A stretch of DNA of 33,761 nucleotides from Clostridiales bacterium (GCA_003559095.1 PWMW01000394.1:1-33761), one strand, 5' to 3'. Positions 1 to 8,051 are shown, numbered from the stretch's first letter. Notes: generated from the sequence alone by a model not told the origin. Program-made: numbers and translations.

Positions 1-2
1 GA

Positions 3-809
3 CTTCCCTTCCAGCAGCCGGTGCTCCAGCCAGTGCTGCGCCTTGGTTCGGCGAATGGTCACTTACATCCTTGGTACGTCCAGGATAGGGGCTTCTGGTC
101 ACAGGTGGGGATGCGCGTGGAGCAAGGATATTGGGACATGCATATCCTGCTCAATGATGGGTACCATGGTTTTGACATTAGTGTTCGTCGCAAACAGCTG
201 ACAACACAGTGGGACGGCACGTTGGTTATGGGTGTCCGGGGCGGCGAGCCGTGGCTGGCGGCGGGAGCGGAGCTGCGCAGTGAGCAGAGCCGCGTCCAGA
301 CGGGATGGGGTTGGAGCCCCGAGCATGGCTTGTCTCCCTTCTTACGAGCCGGGACTGCGGTGCCGGGGTTCACTGGTGAGTTTTTGGCCCTGTGGTCGGA
401 CCAAGGGTTGCGGGGCTTTGCTGGTGTGGAAGTCGACACTTGGGCGGGCGATGTGCGCTTCGGCGGTTATGCTGTGGCAAACGTTGGTCAGTGGTCCTAT
501 GGGCCGAAACGTTATCGGGGAACGGCTCCTGCGCAGCCGCCGCCTTGGCAGTATGGCGCCGAAGTGGGCTGGCGTTGGAACACCGTGCAGACGCAGGAAC
601 TGCTGAACGTCGTTCGGTTCGCCGGCGTGGAACTTTTTGCCTTTGCTGATGGCATGGCCGGTTGCGGTGATGCCTGGAGTGTGGGCCTGGGAACCCAACT
701 GGAGCTAAACTTGCTCGGGCTCAAGCCGGCCCAGTTCTCGGCGTGGACCGCTTATGATCTGCAAGCAAAAAGGCCCACAGTGGGTTGGACTGTGAGCCTC
801 TCGTTCTAA
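3..809 (+). CDS. C-terminal part of a putative outer-membrane beta-barrel protein (5' truncated)
   Basis: The reading frame is open back to the window edge, so the true start lies upstream; a GTG at 21 is available but has no ribosome-binding site. The visible ~268 residues contain many alternating polar/hydrophobic strands with abundant Gly, Trp and Tyr, and no catalytic motif or membrane helix. The protein ends in VGWTVSLSF, which fits the beta-signal of outer-membrane barrels (Gly, alternating hydrophobics, final Phe). I infer an exported beta-barrel or other beta-rich envelope protein. The family is not recognised. If the barrel reading is right, the host has an outer membrane. It converges on the alcohol dehydrogenase gene, and I see no clear terminator with a U-tract between them. 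Confidence 0.55.
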   Translation, partial: LPFQQPVLQPVLRLGSANGHLHPWYVQDRGFWSQVGMRVEQGYWDMHILLNDGYHGFDISVRRKQLTTQWDGTLVMGVRGGEPWLAAGAELRSEQSRVQTGWGWSPEHGLSPFLRAGTAVPGFTGEFLALWSDQGLRGFAGVEVDTWAGDVRFGGYAVANVGQWSYGPKRYRGTAPAQPPPWQYGAEVGWRWNTVQTQELLNVVRFAGVELFAFADGMAGCGDAWSVGLGTQLELNLLGLKPAQFSAWTAYDLQAKRPTVGWTVSLSF

Positions 810-873
810 AGCCTGCCAGAGGCCACCTGTGCAGAAAACGGCGGCGACGGCTGCCAGACAACGGCTTGGCAGG

Positions 874-921
874 TGCTGATCATTCTGCTGGTCATTCTGC
901 TGGCCCTACTGCTGGTCATTC
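874..921. repeat. Four tandem 12-bp repeats (TGCTGGTCATTC)
   Basis: Four consecutive 12-base units based on TGCTGGTCATTC lie between two convergent genes; units 2 and 4 are identical and units 1 and 3 carry a few changes. Read in the frame of the upstream gene, after its stop codon, they encode a run of Leu, Ile and Val that would form a membrane segment. No ribosome-binding site precedes it. Confidence 0.7.
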
Positions 922-927
922 CGGCGA

Positions 928-1920
928 TTATTCTACGGTCAGGACAACTTTCAATGTGTCCTGCGGCGCCTGCTGCAGCCGCTGAAAAGCCTCGTCCACT
1001 TTGGGTAAGGGATAGCGGTGCGTGATCAGCTCTTTAAGATAACTGGGATTGCGGCTGAGCAGACGAATGGCTTCCTCGTAATCACTGTCTGTGTACATCA
1101 AGGTGCCCAGCAGTGTCAGCTCTTTGTCTTGAACCAATCCCATCTTGACGGGCACATCTTCCTCAAAGACACCCAAAACTCCGATTTCACCACCCTTTTC
1201 TGTGGCAAGAATACTTTGGTTCATGGTATCGGCGATGCCCACGCATTCAAAGGATGTGTGGATAGGTCCGGCAATGGCGTCAGCGGGACCCTGCAGCTTG
1301 GTCGCTCCCAGTTTTTCGGCCAGCTGCAGACGGGATGTTTGGGGGTCCACGGCGGTGATACTGGCAGCACCGTAGTTTTTCAAAACATACAGGGTCATGA
1401 GCCCAATGGTTCCGCAGCCTAGGACCAAGGTGTTGGCCCCACTTATGCGGCGGGCTCGCCGCACAGCATGGACGGCCACAGCCAATGGTTCCACCAACGT
1501 TCCCAGATCCCAATCCAATGCTTCCGGAAGCACAAAAACGCGGTTCTTCGGGGCCAATACGTACTCGGCGAAGGCGCCGGGCGCTTGGCAGCCGATGACT
1601 CGCAAGGTTTGGCAGATGTTGAAGCGGCCTTCGCGACACTGGGGACAGTGGCCGCACGTCAGGGAGGGCAGTACTGTTACACGCTGTCCCACCAGCTCTT
1701 GGCTGCCATCGCCCGCCTGTTCTACGATGCCTACGAACTCGTGGCCAGGAACGATGGGACAGGAAATGAAGGGGTGTTTGCCGTGGTACGCGTGGATATC
1801 GGAACCACAGATTCCCACTTGCTGGACCTTGATCAGCACCTCGTTGTGGCTCGGAATAGGTACTGGAGCATCGTCTGTAATGGTAAATGTTCTCGGCAGT
1901 GTCAGCTCAGCTTGCAGCAT
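928..1920 (-). CDS. Zinc-dependent medium-chain alcohol/polyol dehydrogenase
   Basis: 330 residues, full length for the MDR family (sorbitol/threonine dehydrogenase branch), oxidising a secondary alcohol or polyol with NAD(P). Catalytic zinc ligands are visible as C38 (GICGSD), H60-E61 (GHEFVG) and E144 (VEP). The structural zinc loop has C89, C92, C95 and C103. The cofactor site is the glycine motif GCGTIG at 168-173. The ATG start is preceded by GGAGG at seven bases. The gene is divergent from an aldo-keto reductase, so the pair may handle related sugar or carbonyl substrates. The exact substrate cannot be read from sequence. A 7-bp inverted repeat sits just upstream of the start. Confidence 0.9.
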   Translation of the reverse strand: MLQAELTLPRTFTITDDAPVPIPSHNEVLIKVQQVGICGSDIHAYHGKHPFISCPIVPGHEFVGIVEQAGDGSQELVGQRVTVLPSLTCGHCPQCREGRFNICQTLRVIGCQAPGAFAEYVLAPKNRVFVLPEALDWDLGTLVEPLAVAVHAVRRARRISGANTLVLGCGTIGLMTLYVLKNYGAASITAVDPQTSRLQLAEKLGATKLQGPADAIAGPIHTSFECVGIADTMNQSILATEKGGEIGVLGVFEEDVPVKMGLVQDKELTLLGTLMYTDSDYEEAIRLLSRNPSYLKELITHRYPLPKVDEAFQRLQQAPQDTLKVVLTVE

Positions 1921-1947
1921 GCATTTTCCTCCTCAAGTATCAAGATT

Positions 1948-1969
1948 AGAGACGTGGCATACCGTCTCT
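1948..1969. promoter_or_regulatory. Perfect 7-bp inverted repeat in the divergent intergenic region
   Basis: AGAGACG and CGTCTCT are separated by eight bases, 28 bases upstream of the dehydrogenase start. The position suits an operator for a dimeric regulator or a leader hairpin. A second, shorter dyad (GCCACG/CGTGGC, three-base loop) lies near 2098-2112. I did not find a convincing -35/-10 pair for either divergent gene between 1921 and 2208. Confidence 0.35.
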
Positions 1970-2208
1970 TGCAACGACGCAGCGCTGAAACGTGCCGCGA
2001 CGCAATGGATCTTATGGTGCCTGTTCGCTTCCGGGAGCCCGAATTCCTGTCGCCGTGTGTGGGATCTTCCAAGGAGGGTGCCGGATCGGGAAAATCCTGC
2101 CACGGATCGTGGCGGTCGGCCACTGTCGCGACCCTCAAAGCTGGCAGAGGAGAAGGACGAAGCCATGACGAATACCAGAATAGACAAGGAATGAAGGGAA
2201 GTGGAGAC

Positions 2209-3033
2209 GTGAAATCCATCGCAGACACCACTACACTGCATAACGGGGTGGGGATGCCCTGGTTAGGTCTGGGCGTTTACAAAGCCGAGGACGGAACCGA
2301 GGTCAAGCAGGCCATTGCCGCCGCCTTGAATGTTGGATATCGCAGTATTGACACGGCAGCATTTTATGACAACGAAAAGGGTGTGGGGGAAGCGGTTCGC
2401 GAGGCCGGGATTCCCCGTGATGAAATCTTCGTGACCACAAAGGTGTGGAATGACGATCACGGACGAGCACAGACACTGCGGGCGTTTGAACGGAGTATGG
2501 AACTTCTTGGTTTGGAGTATCTGGACTTGTATCTGATCCATTGGCCGGTGCCTGGCCAGTTCCTCGAAACCTGGCGTGCACTGGAAGAGCTGTACCGAGC
2601 CGGCCGCGTCCGCGCCATCGGTGTCAGCAACTTCCACGTGCATCATCTGCAGGCTGTCTTGGAGAACTGTGAAGTAAAGCCCATGGTGAATCAAGTGGAG
2701 TATCATCCGCTGTTGACGCAAAAACCACTGTTGACGTACTGCCAAGCTCATAACATTCAACTGGAAGCTTGGAGTCCCTTGGGCCGCGGCCGAATTCTTA
2801 CGGATCCCGTGGTGACTGCTGTCGCGGCAAAGTACGATCGCACCCCGGCCCAGATTCTTCTGCGCTGGGATCTGCAGCATGGAGTGGTAACCATTCCAAA
2901 GTCTGTCAAGGCCCAGCGCATTGCCGAGAATGCCCAGATCTTCGACTTTGCCTTAGAACAGGTGGATATGGATGCCATTGACGGGCTCAACCGCGACCAG
3001 CGTTTTGGGCCGGATCCAGATAATTTTGTGTAA
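2209..3033 (+). CDS. Aldo-keto reductase (glyoxal/methylglyoxal reductase type, AKR5-like)
   Basis: 274 residues, NADPH-dependent reduction of aldehydes or ketones in the cytosol. The N-terminus (LHNGVGMPWLGLGVYK) closely resembles Bacillus YtbE/YvgN. The catalytic tetrad is D48, Y53, K78 and H111, in the contexts SIDTAAFYD, TTKVW and LIHWP. The C-terminal IPKS cofactor motif is present. I chose the GTG at 2209 because GAAGGGA lies nine bases upstream and the family normally begins here. The in-frame ATG at 2191 has AAGGA directly abutting it, and the longer open frame back to 1468 is antisense to the dehydrogenase. Likely first gene of a unit with the next two. Confidence 0.9.
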   Translation: MKSIADTTTLHNGVGMPWLGLGVYKAEDGTEVKQAIAAALNVGYRSIDTAAFYDNEKGVGEAVREAGIPRDEIFVTTKVWNDDHGRAQTLRAFERSMELLGLEYLDLYLIHWPVPGQFLETWRALEELYRAGRVRAIGVSNFHVHHLQAVLENCEVKPMVNQVEYHPLLTQKPLLTYCQAHNIQLEAWSPLGRGRILTDPVVTAVAAKYDRTPAQILLRWDLQHGVVTIPKSVKAQRIAENAQIFDFALEQVDMDAIDGLNRDQRFGPDPDNFV

Positions 3034-3059
3034 CGCAAACTAAATGGGAGGGATATGCA

Positions 3060-3344
3060 ATGCTGCGCTTTGTTATACTGAGCTTGCTGGTAGTGGCCGT
3101 GCTTTTGCTGGCTGGATGCGTGCCTGGTCAGGACAACTATTCCAGTGAACGTCCGGCCGGATTTCTCTCAGGCATCTGGCATGGCTGGATTGCGCCAATT
3201 ACACTCATCTGGGGATTGTTTGGCAGCGTCCGCATTTATGAGCCGATGAATACCGGCTGGTGGTACGACTTTGGCTACTATATTGCTGTGATTGGCGGGT
3301 TTGGCGGTCTGACGCTGACCCGGAGCCGCCGCAAATCGTCATGA
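3060..3344 (+). CDS. Small lipoprotein with a C-terminal membrane segment
   Basis: 94 residues. The N-terminus is a hydrophobic signal ending in the lipobox LLAGC, so cleavage before Cys19 and lipidation are expected. A second hydrophobic stretch near residues 75-90 (YYIAVIGGFGGLTL) is followed by a basic tail (RSRRK). A small conserved-hypothetical protein; no function recognised. GGGAGG lies seven bases upstream of the ATG. Its stop overlaps the start of the next gene (ATGA), indicating translational coupling. Confidence 0.75.
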   Translation: MLRFVILSLLVVAVLLLAGCVPGQDNYSSERPAGFLSGIWHGWIAPITLIWGLFGSVRIYEPMNTGWWYDFGYYIAVIGGFGGLTLTRSRRKSS

Positions 3345-4069
3345 GCGGGCGTCAGTGGTCACTTCGCCTTGGCCTTGGTGTGCTGCTGGGTTTGGCCCTT
3401 GCCGGCAACTTAGTGGTTGCGAGCCACGGGCAGCCACGGCTGGCAACGGCGACCTCACCCCTGATCACGGTACTACCGCAGATTTGGGAAGCTGACGGCG
3501 ATGTGGTTGTGAGCTGGGGCTTGTACAATCCTCTGGACCAATGGGTTCGTCCAGGTATCTTTGTGCTGGAACTGCTGGATGAGGATGAGCAAGTGTTGGC
3601 GCGGACGGCTGGTGCCCATCTGTTGGGCGGATCCGTGATGGGTCCTGGTCAGCGCGCTGTGGAGTTTGGACGTTTCCAAGGTATGGCGGGCAGGGGCCGA
3701 CATGTGCATCTGCGGATGTTCCCCACCGGGGATGAGACGGCGGCGATGGATCTGCAGCTCAAGCTGGTGATAACGGATGTGAGGCCGTATTGGGGCGGCC
3801 AGGCGTATCTGGAGGTACAGGTAGTGAACAAGGCTTCAGGAGCTTTAGAGCCAGGGGCTGCTGGGGTCCAGGCCGCCTTTGTCCATCGGGATCTGGGAGT
3901 TGTGGGAACGAGGCCCCTGCATTGGGGTACTCCCCTTGCCCCAGGCGAGTCGCGCCAGGTGTCCCTGGTGACTGGTCCACTCCCGCCCGGTATCACTCCG
4001 GCTGCCCTCTGCAGCCTGGATGTGTGGACGCCCGCCGGTGTGCGTATAGAATGGCAGCTGGGGCATTGA
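3341..4069 (+). CDS. Exported protein of unknown function
   Basis: 242 residues starting at the ATG that overlaps the previous stop. Residues 1-30 form a signal peptide (basic MSGRQWSLR, then a Leu/Ala/Gly core). The rest looks beta-rich, with no Cys pairs or catalytic motif. Phrases such as VVVSWGLYNPLDQWVRPGIFVLELLD resemble immunoglobulin-like domains, so a surface or periplasmic structural role is plausible but unproven. Coupled to the lipoprotein gene upstream, and 58 bases ahead of the nucleotidyltransferase. Confidence 0.7.
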   Translation: MSGRQWSLRLGLGVLLGLALAGNLVVASHGQPRLATATSPLITVLPQIWEADGDVVVSWGLYNPLDQWVRPGIFVLELLDEDEQVLARTAGAHLLGGSVMGPGQRAVEFGRFQGMAGRGRHVHLRMFPTGDETAAMDLQLKLVITDVRPYWGGQAYLEVQVVNKASGALEPGAAGVQAAFVHRDLGVVGTRPLHWGTPLAPGESRQVSLVTGPLPPGITPAALCSLDVWTPAGVRIEWQLGH

Positions 4070-4127
4070 AGGTTGACGCAGGTTGACGCGCGAGCGCGCA
4101 GAACACAACGCATCGGAGGTGCATGCC

Positions 4128-4877
4128 GTGAAAGCTGTGCTCTTGGCGGCAGGTTACGCCACTCGTTTGTATCCTTTGACCAAAAATACACCTAAGCCAC
4201 TGCTGCCTGTGGGAGGCAGGGCCATTGTGGCCCACATTTTGGAGAAGATTTGCGAAGTGGATGAAGTGGATGGAGTTTTCATTGTCACTAATGATCGCTT
4301 TTACCATCATTTTGTGCACTGGCTGGAGGAGCATCCGCAAGAACGGCCCGTTCAGGTTCTCAATGACGGTACCAGCAGTAACGAAACGCGATTGGGTGCC
4401 CTGGGTGATCTGCAGCTGACCTTGGACCACTTTGCTGTGGATGAGGACATTATGGTTCTGGCCGGTGACAATCTTTTTGATTTTTCCTTGGCGGATTTTG
4501 TGACGTTTTTCCGGGATAAGCAGGCAGATTGCATCACCGCCCATGTACTGTCGGATCGGCGGCGTCTGCAGACATCTGGAATCATTACCGTGGATGCTGA
4601 ACAGCGGGTCCTGACCTTTGACGAGAAGCCGGACGAACCGCGGTCCAACCTGGCCGTGCCTCCCTTTTATCTTTATCGGCAGGAAACCTTGCCGCTGCTG
4701 CGGCAATACCTGCGGGCCGGCGAAAACCCTGATGCGCCAGGCCACTTCATCCCTTGGCTCATCGAACGTCGACCGGTCTACGCCTATATCTTCGCTGGCG
4801 AACGCTACGACATTGGAACCCCAGAGAGCTATGCCGAAGCGCAGGCTATCTTCGGCGGTCCGGACGAGTCCTCCTAA
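4128..4877 (+). CDS. Sugar-phosphate nucleotidyltransferase (NTP_transferase family)
   Basis: 249 residues of the GT-A-like nucleotidyltransferase fold, which forms an NDP-sugar from NTP and a sugar 1-phosphate. The signature is at the N-terminus: AVLLAAGYATRLYPLT, then PKPLLPVGG. The metal/substrate segment LAGDNLFDFSL is near residue 110, and an ERYDIGTPESY motif sits near the end, typical of RmlA/GalU-like proteins. The length suits a single-domain enzyme without a left-handed helix. The GTG at 4128 has GGAGG eight bases upstream; the earlier in-frame start at 4083 has none. The nucleotide and sugar specificity cannot be assigned. Confidence 0.88.
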   Translation: MKAVLLAAGYATRLYPLTKNTPKPLLPVGGRAIVAHILEKICEVDEVDGVFIVTNDRFYHHFVHWLEEHPQERPVQVLNDGTSSNETRLGALGDLQLTLDHFAVDEDIMVLAGDNLFDFSLADFVTFFRDKQADCITAHVLSDRRRLQTSGIITVDAEQRVLTFDEKPDEPRSNLAVPPFYLYRQETLPLLRQYLRAGENPDAPGHFIPWLIERRPVYAYIFAGERYDIGTPESYAEAQAIFGGPDESS

Positions 4878-4883
4878 ACGCGC

Positions 4884-4911
4884 AAAAACCACCTCTGCAG
4901 AGGTGGTTTTT
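4884..4911. terminator. Intrinsic terminator, probably bidirectional
   Basis: AAAAACCACCTCTGCAGAGGTGGTTTTT: an 11-base-pair palindromic stem with A-tract before and T-tract after, seven bases downstream of the nucleotidyltransferase stop. It can also serve the convergent hemolysin-III-type gene. Confidence 0.9.
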
Positions 4912-5056
4912 GTGATCTTCCTTACCATAGTAGAGAACCGGGTTCATGGAGTGCCGCGGCAGGTTCCGGGCCAACAACTGGCGACAGTTTTAGCAGTGAT
5001 TTCGCCTGGCTCGACGTCGGCCTGTACGCATTGGAACATGTTGGTCGCAAGACCTG

Positions 5057-5707
5057 CTAATGCGGCATAACATAGAAGTACACGGTGAAGTAGTGAAACA
5101 GTGTTCCCGCCATGACAAAGATATGGAACATTTCGTGGAAACCGAACTTGGCCGGGACGAAGTTAAAGGCCTTAGTGGCGTAGATAATGGCCCCAATGGT
5201 GTACATGGCGCCCCCGGCAAAGATGAGGCCGATGGCTGTGGGAGCCAGTGTCTGGACCAACTGGTACAGGGGAATCAGGGCCATCCAACCCATGGTGAGG
5301 TACAGCACAGCGGTAAGGGCTCGCGGTGCTTTGATGAACCAGATCTTCAGCACAATGCCAACCAATGCCAACGACCAAATCACAGAAATACTGGCCCAAC
5401 GCCAAGCGCCCGTGAGCCCGCCAAAGAGGATGGGGGTATAGGTGCCGGCGATGAGGATGTAAATGGACATGTGATCGACCCGTCGCAACCACTGCTGGAC
5501 TTTTTCGCTGGCCCGGACCCAGTGGTAGAGGGAACTGGCGCCATAGAGGATGATAATGCTGCTGCCGAAAATCGCACCGGTGGCTATGGCGCCGGGATTG
5601 CCGCGTCCGGCCAAAATCAAGAATACAAGACCCACAATGCCGGCAAGAAACATGGCGAAGTGGGTTAGGGTATTGACTGGTTCTCGCATGCGCAGCCACT
5701 TGAGCAT
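5057..5707 (-). CDS. Hemolysin III / PAQR family integral membrane protein
   Basis: 216 residues with about seven transmembrane helices. Family hallmarks are the N-terminal EPVNTLTH, SSLYHWV after helix 2, and the C-terminal FGFHEMFHIFV with the paired histidines of the proposed metal site. Members are bacterial relatives of adiponectin/progesterone receptors and of E. coli YqfA/TrhA; the biochemical role is debated. The frame opens at a GTG (5716), but that codon directly abuts AGGAG. The ATG at 5707 has correct spacing and is preferred. A sigma-A-type promoter lies about 115 bases upstream. Confidence 0.88.
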   Translation of the reverse strand: MLKWLRMREPVNTLTHFAMFLAGIVGLVFLILAGRGNPGAIATGAIFGSSIIILYGASSLYHWVRASEKVQQWLRRVDHMSIYILIAGTYTPILFGGLTGAWRWASISVIWSLALVGIVLKIWFIKAPRALTAVLYLTMGWMALIPLYQLVQTLAPTAIGLIFAGGAMYTIGAIIYATKAFNFVPAKFGFHEMFHIFVMAGTLFHYFTVYFYVMPH

Positions 5708-5826
5708 AGTAATCACTCCTAAATCAATGCATGGTTTTGATGAGGACGGCGAGAAGGAGGCTGCCTGGCCGCAGCATCTTCACGCTGGTGGTCCCGGTAA
5801 ACGGTGAGCTTCCTGGCCAGCTTCTG

Positions 5827-5855
5827 TATATACAAATTTCGAGATTCGTTCTCAA
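5827..5855 (-). promoter_or_regulatory. Sigma-A-type promoter for the hemolysin-III-type gene
   Basis: On the minus strand: TTGAGA, a 17-base spacer, then TATATA. The predicted transcript starts near 5820, giving a leader of about 113 bases. The same region on the plus strand precedes the kinase-like gene, so regulation of the two could be linked. Confidence 0.6.
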
Positions 5856-5979
5856 AATCCTGGTCATTCTTTCGTTTAATAGGAACTTAACATCCTGGTG
5901 CCCACGGGCCGCCAGCAGGCAGGAAACCACAAAGTCTGTAGCGAACATACATGCATACGAGGGAATGGAGGAGATAGTA

Positions 5980-6933
5980 TTGGCTGTTGTTACCATATCC
6001 CGCGAGACCTGCAGCTTCGGAGATGAGCTGGCCAAACAGCTAGCTCTGCGCTTAGGGTGGCCTTTGATCACCAGGGAAGATGCCCTGGAGCGATGGCTCT
6101 ATAGTGTCGCCGCCGAGCCACAGCAGCGTCTGCTGCAGGAAAGTGCCAAGGTCTATCTGCACGCATCCAAACAAGGAGATACTTTTGCAGAGCTTATTGC
6201 GCTGGGGTTGACCCAAGAAGCCCAGAAAGGCTCCCTAGTGGTGCTTGGCATGGGAGCACAGGTGATCTTCCGTGACTGGCCCGAAGCTGTTCATATCCGG
6301 GTGGTGGCCTCCTGGGATGCCCGGCGTCGGCAAGCGATGAAGGCCTTTGGCCTCAGCGAGCAGGAGGCGGAGCGCATGCTGCGCACCAGTGATCGCAAAC
6401 ACCGCCGCTATGTCTGGGAGGTATTTGGCCGGGACTGGACGGAACCGGATCTTTACCATCTGGTCATAAATTCCGATGGCATGAGTGTGGAACACGGTTC
6501 GTTCCTGTTGGAGCACTTCATCGATCTGCACAAAGTCGATCCGCAGCCGTTGGCTCGGGGCGATGCCAATGGCAGTTCCATCAAGGGGCGGCCCAAGGAG
6601 TTTGCCCACCCGAGTGAAGCGGAGTTTGCAGCGCTTTTGGACCGCTACAGCCTGCGTTGGGACTACGAACCGACCACGTTTCCCATGGAGTGGGATGCAG
6701 AAGGGAATGTGACCATGGCGTTCTCACCGGACTTCTACCTCCCGGAATTCGACACGTACATTGAGCTCACCATCATGAAGCAGGCATATGCATCCATTAA
6801 GAAGAAGAAGATCCGCCGCCTTAAGGAGCTCTATCCCCACGTGAATATCCGCATGGTCTACAAGCGAGATTTTCATGCTTTAGTGGAGCGATTCGGTTTG
6901 GCCAAGGGAATCAAGGGAGGCGATAGGTCATGA
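5980..6933 (+). CDS. Cytidylate-kinase-like protein fused to a PD-(D/E)XK-like domain
   Basis: 317 residues in two parts. Residues 1-180 resemble the cytidylate-kinase-like P-loop family: the start MAVVTISRETCSFGDELA aligns with the usual ISREYGSGG...IA, followed by LVVLGMGAQ and a lid-like Arg-rich segment (DARRRQ). Residues 205-305 resemble a nuclease-fold domain: FAHPSEAEFAALLDRY, FSPDFYLPEF, YIELTIMKQ, then NIRMVYKRDF. Candidate active-site residues are D251 and E262, with Thr in place of the usual Lys and K267 nearby. From memory, this second domain is found next to or fused with Hpt in some Firmicutes. TTG 5980 has GGAGGAG six bases upstream; ATG 5965 is an alternative. The stop overlaps the hpt start. 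Confidence 0.7.
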   Translation: MAVVTISRETCSFGDELAKQLALRLGWPLITREDALERWLYSVAAEPQQRLLQESAKVYLHASKQGDTFAELIALGLTQEAQKGSLVVLGMGAQVIFRDWPEAVHIRVVASWDARRRQAMKAFGLSEQEAERMLRTSDRKHRRYVWEVFGRDWTEPDLYHLVINSDGMSVEHGSFLLEHFIDLHKVDPQPLARGDANGSSIKGRPKEFAHPSEAEFAALLDRYSLRWDYEPTTFPMEWDAEGNVTMAFSPDFYLPEFDTYIELTIMKQAYASIKKKKIRRLKELYPHVNIRMVYKRDFHALVERFGLAKGIKGGDRS

Positions 6934-7463
6934 AGCGCCAAGGTGTGGGCGAAGTGATGATCTCCGAAGCGGAGCTGCAAAAACGCATTGGCGAGCTGGC
7001 CAAGGAGATCGATGCCGACTATAAAGACAAGCATCCGATAATGATCAGCGTGCTGAAAGGCGCCTTCTATTTCGTGGCCGATTTGACGCGGGCCATCAGT
7101 ACTCCCGTGAACATTGACTTTTTGGCCATTAGTCAGATGCCTGGTGTCAGCAGGGATACAGGGATCGTTAGAATTTCGAAAGACTTGGATCTCAGTATCG
7201 CCGAGCGTCATGTGATCATGGTGGAGGATATTATCGATACTGGATTGACCTTGGCGTACATTCTGCAGAACTTAGCGCCACGGCGGCCGAAAAGTCTCAA
7301 TGTGTGCGTGCTCTTGGATAATCCCGCCCGTCGTTTGGTGGAGTTGCCCATCAAATACACAGGATTCCATATTCCAGACCGCTATGTGGTCGGCTATGGA
7401 CTGGATTACAAGGAGGAATACCGGCATCTTCCTTACATTGCTGCCTTCGAAAAAGACGAGTGA
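6930..7463 (+). CDS. hpt: Hypoxanthine phosphoribosyltransferase
   Basis: 177 residues, standard length. It converts hypoxanthine or guanine with PRPP to IMP or GMP in purine salvage. The PRPP-binding loop VIMVEDIIDTGLTL spans residues 95-108, with the E99-D100 pair. SVLKGAFYF carries the conserved Lys-Gly, and the C-terminal YVVGYGLDYKEEYRHLPYI is diagnostic for Hpt. The start ATG overlaps the upstream stop (ATGA), so translation is coupled to the kinase/nuclease-fold fusion. There is no obvious terminator directly after it; the next recognisable signal is the promoter of the first structured RNA. Confidence 0.95.
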   Translation: MKRQGVGEVMISEAELQKRIGELAKEIDADYKDKHPIMISVLKGAFYFVADLTRAISTPVNIDFLAISQMPGVSRDTGIVRISKDLDLSIAERHVIMVEDIIDTGLTLAYILQNLAPRRPKSLNVCVLLDNPARRLVELPIKYTGFHIPDRYVVGYGLDYKEEYRHLPYIAAFEKDE

Positions 7464-7556
7464 TTACTGAAAGGCGAAAAAACGAGAGAATGGAAGGAAA
7501 GGGCGTAAAACTGCCATCTAGTACTCATATATAGCTGTAATTCGCCGCGAATGGTG

Positions 7557-7586
7557 TTGGACATATAGGTATTCGTCGGTTATAGT
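7557..7586 (+). promoter_or_regulatory. Promoter of structured RNA copy 1
   Basis: TTGGAC (7557-7562), an 18-base spacer and TATAGT (7581-7586). The predicted start near 7592 lies just before the closing stem of the RNA. Confidence 0.65.
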
Positions 7587-7591
7587 ATGAG

Positions 7592-7934
7592 TAAGCAGAG
7601 TTCAAGGGAATGCTGACAGACGCATTTCCAAAGCTAAGGAGAATACAGATTCATTCGTACTTCTGATGAAAAGGAAGTACCTTGCACAGTAACCTAATCA
7701 AAGCAATCCAGAGGAAGCGAATCGGAATCGTTGGGAGCAGCAAACCAACGAACTATCCGAAAATGGATTGACTAAGATAGGCCAATGTGGAAGAAAGTAT
7801 GCAAGATAGAATCTATCGTAAGATAGAGGATATCTTAAATACGGATGAACCTGCCTTAGATTTTGGAAAATGTGGATGAAAGGTTCGCTGGAACTCTGCT
7901 TTACTGTGCGCCGTCAAAGACGGCGTTTTCGTTT
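7592..7934 (+). ncRNA. Structured non-coding RNA, copy 1 of 3 (~340 nt)
   Basis: No open reading frame of note lies on this strand. A perfect 10-bp closing stem pairs 7594-7603 with 7891-7900 (AGCAGAGTTC/GAACTCTGCT). It continues inward through conserved mismatches into GGAA/TTC pairing. Internal hairpins include GTACTTC/GAAGTAC near 7655-7680, CGTTGG/CCAACG near 7730-7755 and CTATC-GTAA-GATAG near 7812-7826. A promoter precedes it and a terminator follows. Copies 2 and 3 share the architecture, the length, the GGAA...TTCG junction, a CACAGTAAC-like motif in the interior and a CTTA-rich 3' part. It does not match any RNA class I can recognise. The 5' end is predicted from the promoter. Confidence 0.7.
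7909..7934 (+). terminator. Intrinsic terminator of structured RNA copy 1
   Basis: CGCCGTC, loop AAA, GACGGCG, then TTTTCGTTT: a 7-bp GC-rich stem with a T-rich tail, eight bases after the closing stem. Confidence 0.85.
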
Positions 7935-8022
7935 GGCATTGAAAATCTAAAGGAGACGGCGAACTAACGAATATGCTCGTTAAAATGTCCGAAATGTGCT
8001 GAATATCGCGGATAATTGACTC

Positions 8023-8051
8023 TCGCCAACAAGGATTTCATCGTGTATACT
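8023..8051 (+). promoter_or_regulatory. Promoter of structured RNA copy 2
   Basis: TCGCCA (8023-8028), a 17-base spacer and TATACT (8046-8051). The -35 is poor, but its register matches the TTGCCA of copy 3. Confidence 0.5.

Noticed and set aside
1921-2208. T-box leader before the aldo-keto reductase
   Set aside because: GGAGGGTGCCGG superficially resembles the T-box motif, but the specifier stem, the ACCGCG core and a terminator are missing.
1468-2208. Long N-terminal extension of the aldo-keto reductase
   Set aside because: It is antisense to the dehydrogenase gene and the intergenic region, lacks a ribosome-binding site, and the family starts at the GTG at 2209.
3993-4928. 311-codon minus-strand ORF opposite the nucleotidyltransferase
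   Set aside because: Runs across a convincing plus-strand gene and its terminator, with no recognisable motif; a shadow of codon bias.
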